In this document: in pieces, positions 61,898 through 64,000 of the stretch | Position numbering within the stretch: position 1 is the stretch's first letter | Layout of the letters: each line of letters starts with the position of its first letter | From: UBA6623 sp965226435 | Lineage (GTDB): Bacteria > Acidobacteriota > Terriglobia > Bryobacterales > UBA6623 | Length of the DNA stretch: 64,000 nt | Direction: 5' to 3' | NCBI GenBank assembly: GCA_965226435.1 | Contig: CBDDCY010000011.1 | Coordinates: 682,001-746,000 of the forward strand | Translations under genes and position numbers: made by a program | Notes under the pieces: model-generated | What the model saw: only the letters and a program-made list of their open reading frames with translations | The model's database searches: none | What the model was told of the DNA's origin: nothing

Positions 61898-63355
61898 CTA
61901 CGAAAGAATTTCCGAAATCACCCGAGCTGGGAATTGATCGGTCAGTCGCTCGTTGAGCCCGTGACGATGGAAGGTCAGGTCGCGGACATGCATGCCGAGC
62001 AAATGTAGAATCGTGGCGTGGAAATCATGCACGCTGACGCGGTCTTCGACGGCCTTGTGACCGATCTCGTCGGTGGCGCCGTGAATCGTGCCGCCCTTGA
62101 CGCCGCCGCCGGCCATCCATAGAGTAAAGCCGCTGGGCGAGTGATCACGCCCGGCTTTCGAGGGGTCGCCGATGGTTTGCGCGATCGGCAGGCGCCCGAA
62201 TTCGCCGCCCCAAACCACGAGCGTGTCGTCGAGCAGCCCGAGCCGCTTGAGATCTTTCAGCAACGCTCCGCTGGGTCGGTCGGTCTTGCCGCAGCAGTAG
62301 CGCAGCTCCTTATTGATCTGGAAATGGTTGTCCCAGATTTGGCTCTCGATGTAGATCTGCACGAACCGCACGCCGCGCTCGACCAACCGTCGAGCCATCA
62401 AACAACGCTTGCCGAACGAGCGGCTGACCGGGTCGTTCATGCCGTACATTTCCTTGGTCTCGTCGCTCTCCCCGGATAGATCCAGCGCGTCGGAGGCGGC
62501 CACTTGCATCCGCGCGGCCAGCTCGTAGCCGGAGATTCGGGCGTCGAGGTTTGGCTCGTCGGGGCGTTGGCCGCGGTGGCGTTCGTCCATCCAGCGAAGT
62601 AGGTTGCGCTGGGCTTCGAGCACGGGCTTGGGCCACTCGGGCCGCGGGTCGAGATTGACGACCGGCGGTCCCTCGGATCGAAAGCGCGTGCCTTGATAGA
62701 TCGGCGGCAGGTAGGCCGATTGCCAGTTCTGAATGCCGTTGATAGGCAGCCCCTTGGGGTCGTCCAAAACAACGTAAGCGGGCAAATTCCGATTCTCGCT
62801 TCCCAACCCGTAGACCACCCAGGACCCGAGAGTCGGGCGATCCGAGTTGATGCGCCCGCCTTGCATCGTAAAGATCGCCGGCTCGTGATTGGTGTGATTC
62901 GTATGCATCGACCGAATCATGGCGATGTCGTCGGCGCATTCGGCGGTGTAGGGAACAAGTTCGGAAAAGTCCATCCCCGACTCGCCGTGTTTCGAGAAAC
63001 GGAAAGCGGAGGGCAACACGCCGCCGACTTCTTTCGAAAAAAGAATGTCGGTCAGCAAGTCGCGCGTCGGGATTGTCCCGGCGTACTTTTCAAGCATGGG
63101 CTTGGGATCAAAAATGTCGACCTGACTCGGCCCGCCGTTCATGAAAAGTTGAATGACGGCCTTGGCCTTGGGTTCGAAATGCGGCCTTTTTGGCGACAGA
63201 TCGTAGAGCCGCGGTCCATGCGCCGCGGCCGACAGGGGTTCAGGCGAATAGAGATCCGCGCCCAAAAGCGATGCCAGCGCCGCACCGTGCAGCCCGTCGG
63301 CGATGCGATGAAAGAAGTCGCGGCGAGAAGTCGGCTCTTGCTTAGGTCGTCTCAT
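61898..63355 (-). CDS. DUF1501 family protein, second copy
   Basis: 485 residues from the ATG at 63355, giving a twin-arginine signal (SRRDFFHRIADGLHGAALASLL); the long upstream frame is a shadow. DUF1501 landmarks: LFMNGGPSQVDIFDPKP, MIRSMHTNHTNHEP, VYGLGSENRNLPAYVVLDD, LVVWGGEFGRLP and DFHATILHLLGMHVRDLTF. Paralogous to the gene at 56555. It converges on the dehalogenase gene. Confidence 0.9.
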   Translation of the reverse strand: MRRPKQEPTSRRDFFHRIADGLHGAALASLLGADLYSPEPLSAAAHGPRLYDLSPKRPHFEPKAKAVIQLFMNGGPSQVDIFDPKPMLEKYAGTIPTRDLLTDILFSKEVGGVLPSAFRFSKHGESGMDFSELVPYTAECADDIAMIRSMHTNHTNHEPAIFTMQGGRINSDRPTLGSWVVYGLGSENRNLPAYVVLDDPKGLPINGIQNWQSAYLPPIYQGTRFRSEGPPVVNLDPRPEWPKPVLEAQRNLLRWMDERHRGQRPDEPNLDARISGYELAARMQVAASDALDLSGESDETKEMYGMNDPVSRSFGKRCLMARRLVERGVRFVQIYIESQIWDNHFQINKELRYCCGKTDRPSGALLKDLKRLGLLDDTLVVWGGEFGRLPIAQTIGDPSKAGRDHSPSGFTLWMAGGGVKGGTIHGATDEIGHKAVEDRVSVHDFHATILHLLGMHVRDLTFHRHGLNERLTDQFPARVISEILS

Positions 63356-63362
63356 AAAAGAC

Positions 63363-64000
63363 TCAATCGATATACGAAAACTCGGCCGAGTTGAGCAGCG
63401 TATGCGCGAAGCCGGATAAGGCCAGCCAACGCGAGGTCCACTCGCGCGGGGCCGACGAGCCGTCGGCTCTGAGCCGCTCGGGCCAGTGGCGGGCCAGCTC
63501 GGCCAACACGGCGGAAGATTTCTCGACCTCGGCCGCGGTCGGCGGCCGCGAAAGGACGCGTTGGAACATTTCCTCGATTTGCCGCTTGGTCTCGCCGCCG
63601 GCGGCATCGATGACGCGCCCGGCGAGATGCTTCGCGTGGTTCCAGATCGGCTCGCCGTTCATCATATGGAGCGCCTGCGTCGGGACGGTCGATTCACGTC
63701 GTTCGAGGCAATTGGGAGTCATGTGCGGCAGATCGTAGGCGTCCATTAGGGTGACGCGCGAGGTGCGGCGCTGCAATACATAGATGCCGCGGCGGAAGCC
63801 GGTTCCGGTGCCTTCGGGGACGACTTCCTTGCTTTCATTCACCTCGACGGGCTCGGGCGGCCCGAAGCGTTGCGGGTTCAGTCGGCCCGTGACTTTCAAG
63901 ATCGAATCGTAAAGCTGTTCGGCTTCCATGCGCTTGAGCGGCATGCGGCCCAGCAGAATGTTCTCGGGATCGGCTTCGGTCAGGGCCTTGGTCTTGCCCG
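63363..64000 (-). CDS. DUF1553-domain protein, cut by window end
   Basis: The C-terminal 212 residues are visible; the frame stays open to the window edge, so the start lies beyond 64000. Motifs RMEAEQLYDSIL, RRGIYVLQRRT, ERRESTVPTQALHMMNGE and a final GFAHTLLNSAEFSYID are the usual DUF1553 end. Seven bases separate it from the DUF1501 gene downstream, the standard pairing. Confidence 0.88.
   Translation of the reverse strand, partial: GKTKALTEADPENILLGRMPLKRMEAEQLYDSILKVTGRLNPQRFGPPEPVEVNESKEVVPEGTGTGFRRGIYVLQRRTSRVTLMDAYDLPHMTPNCLERRESTVPTQALHMMNGEPIWNHAKHLAGRVIDAAGGETKRQIEEMFQRVLSRPPTAAEVEKSSAVLAELARHWPERLRADGSSAPREWTSRWLALSGFAHTLLNSAEFSYID

Overview
The window looks like chromosome from an Acidobacteriota member of the Solibacter/Bryobacter type. 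This is inferred from gene content, not from a marker gene: a beta-propeller protein with the Solibacter-type C-terminal domain, a Ser/Thr kinase fused to a WD40-like propeller, three loci of DUF1549/DUF1553 and DUF1501 proteins (shared with Planctomycetes), alternative complex III joined to a caa3-type oxidase, and many short palindromic intergenic repeats. GC is high and genes are packed in both directions. I saw no rRNA, tRNA or CRISPR array.

Layout. 1-1456: dTDP-sugar genes (rfbC end, rfbB). 1590-5960: a TPR protein, a small secreted protein, an enoyl-CoA hydratase, ribH and nusB. 6314-7402: a tandemly duplicated Flp-pilin unit with its leader and terminator hairpin. 7506-13372 (minus strand): a lipoprotein, a 1160-residue propeller protein, an atypical SDR and a cupin. 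13465-14230: a possible orphan antitoxin and a hicB-hicA pair. 14620-17136: a haem-c DUF1549/DUF1553 protein. 17443-18693: an Fsr-like MFS transporter. 19067-34332: a long respiratory operon, actABCDE - group II intron (antisense) - actF - one-TM protein - sco - coxB (with fused cytochrome c) - coxA - coxC - coxD. ActA-F oxidises quinol and probably passes electrons through haem c to the oxidase. 34397-37015: comEC. 37313-46417: a repeat-fused conserved protein, the kinase-propeller, an RRM protein with a small charged protein, a frameshifted TPR gene and a large IPT/PPC-domain secreted protein. 46750-53654 (minus): two nearly identical chemoreceptors, a small secreted protein, a porin and another small secreted protein. 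54204-55617: an intact IS256-family element inside a nucleoside deaminase gene that can be rebuilt exactly. 56134-64000: a truncated haloalkane dehalogenase copy, DUF1501 and DUF1549/1553 genes, the full dehalogenase and a second DUF1501/DUF1553 pair.

The most unusual layer is between the genes. At least five families of short non-coding repeats recur here (called R1 to R5 below). R1 and R4 are bounded by CTAG-like tetranucleotides and repeatedly sit exactly on TAG/TGA stop codons. One R1 copy truncates a duplicated dehalogenase gene, another contains a nested 93-bp R5 element, R3 supplies the ribosome-binding site of sco, R4 marks the edge of the chemoreceptor duplication, and a relative of the R2 palindrome lies at the 5' splice junction of the group II intron. 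I read these as non-autonomous mobile elements that settle at gene ends and double as hairpins or terminators. The sharing of sequence is visible; the mobility and function are inferred.
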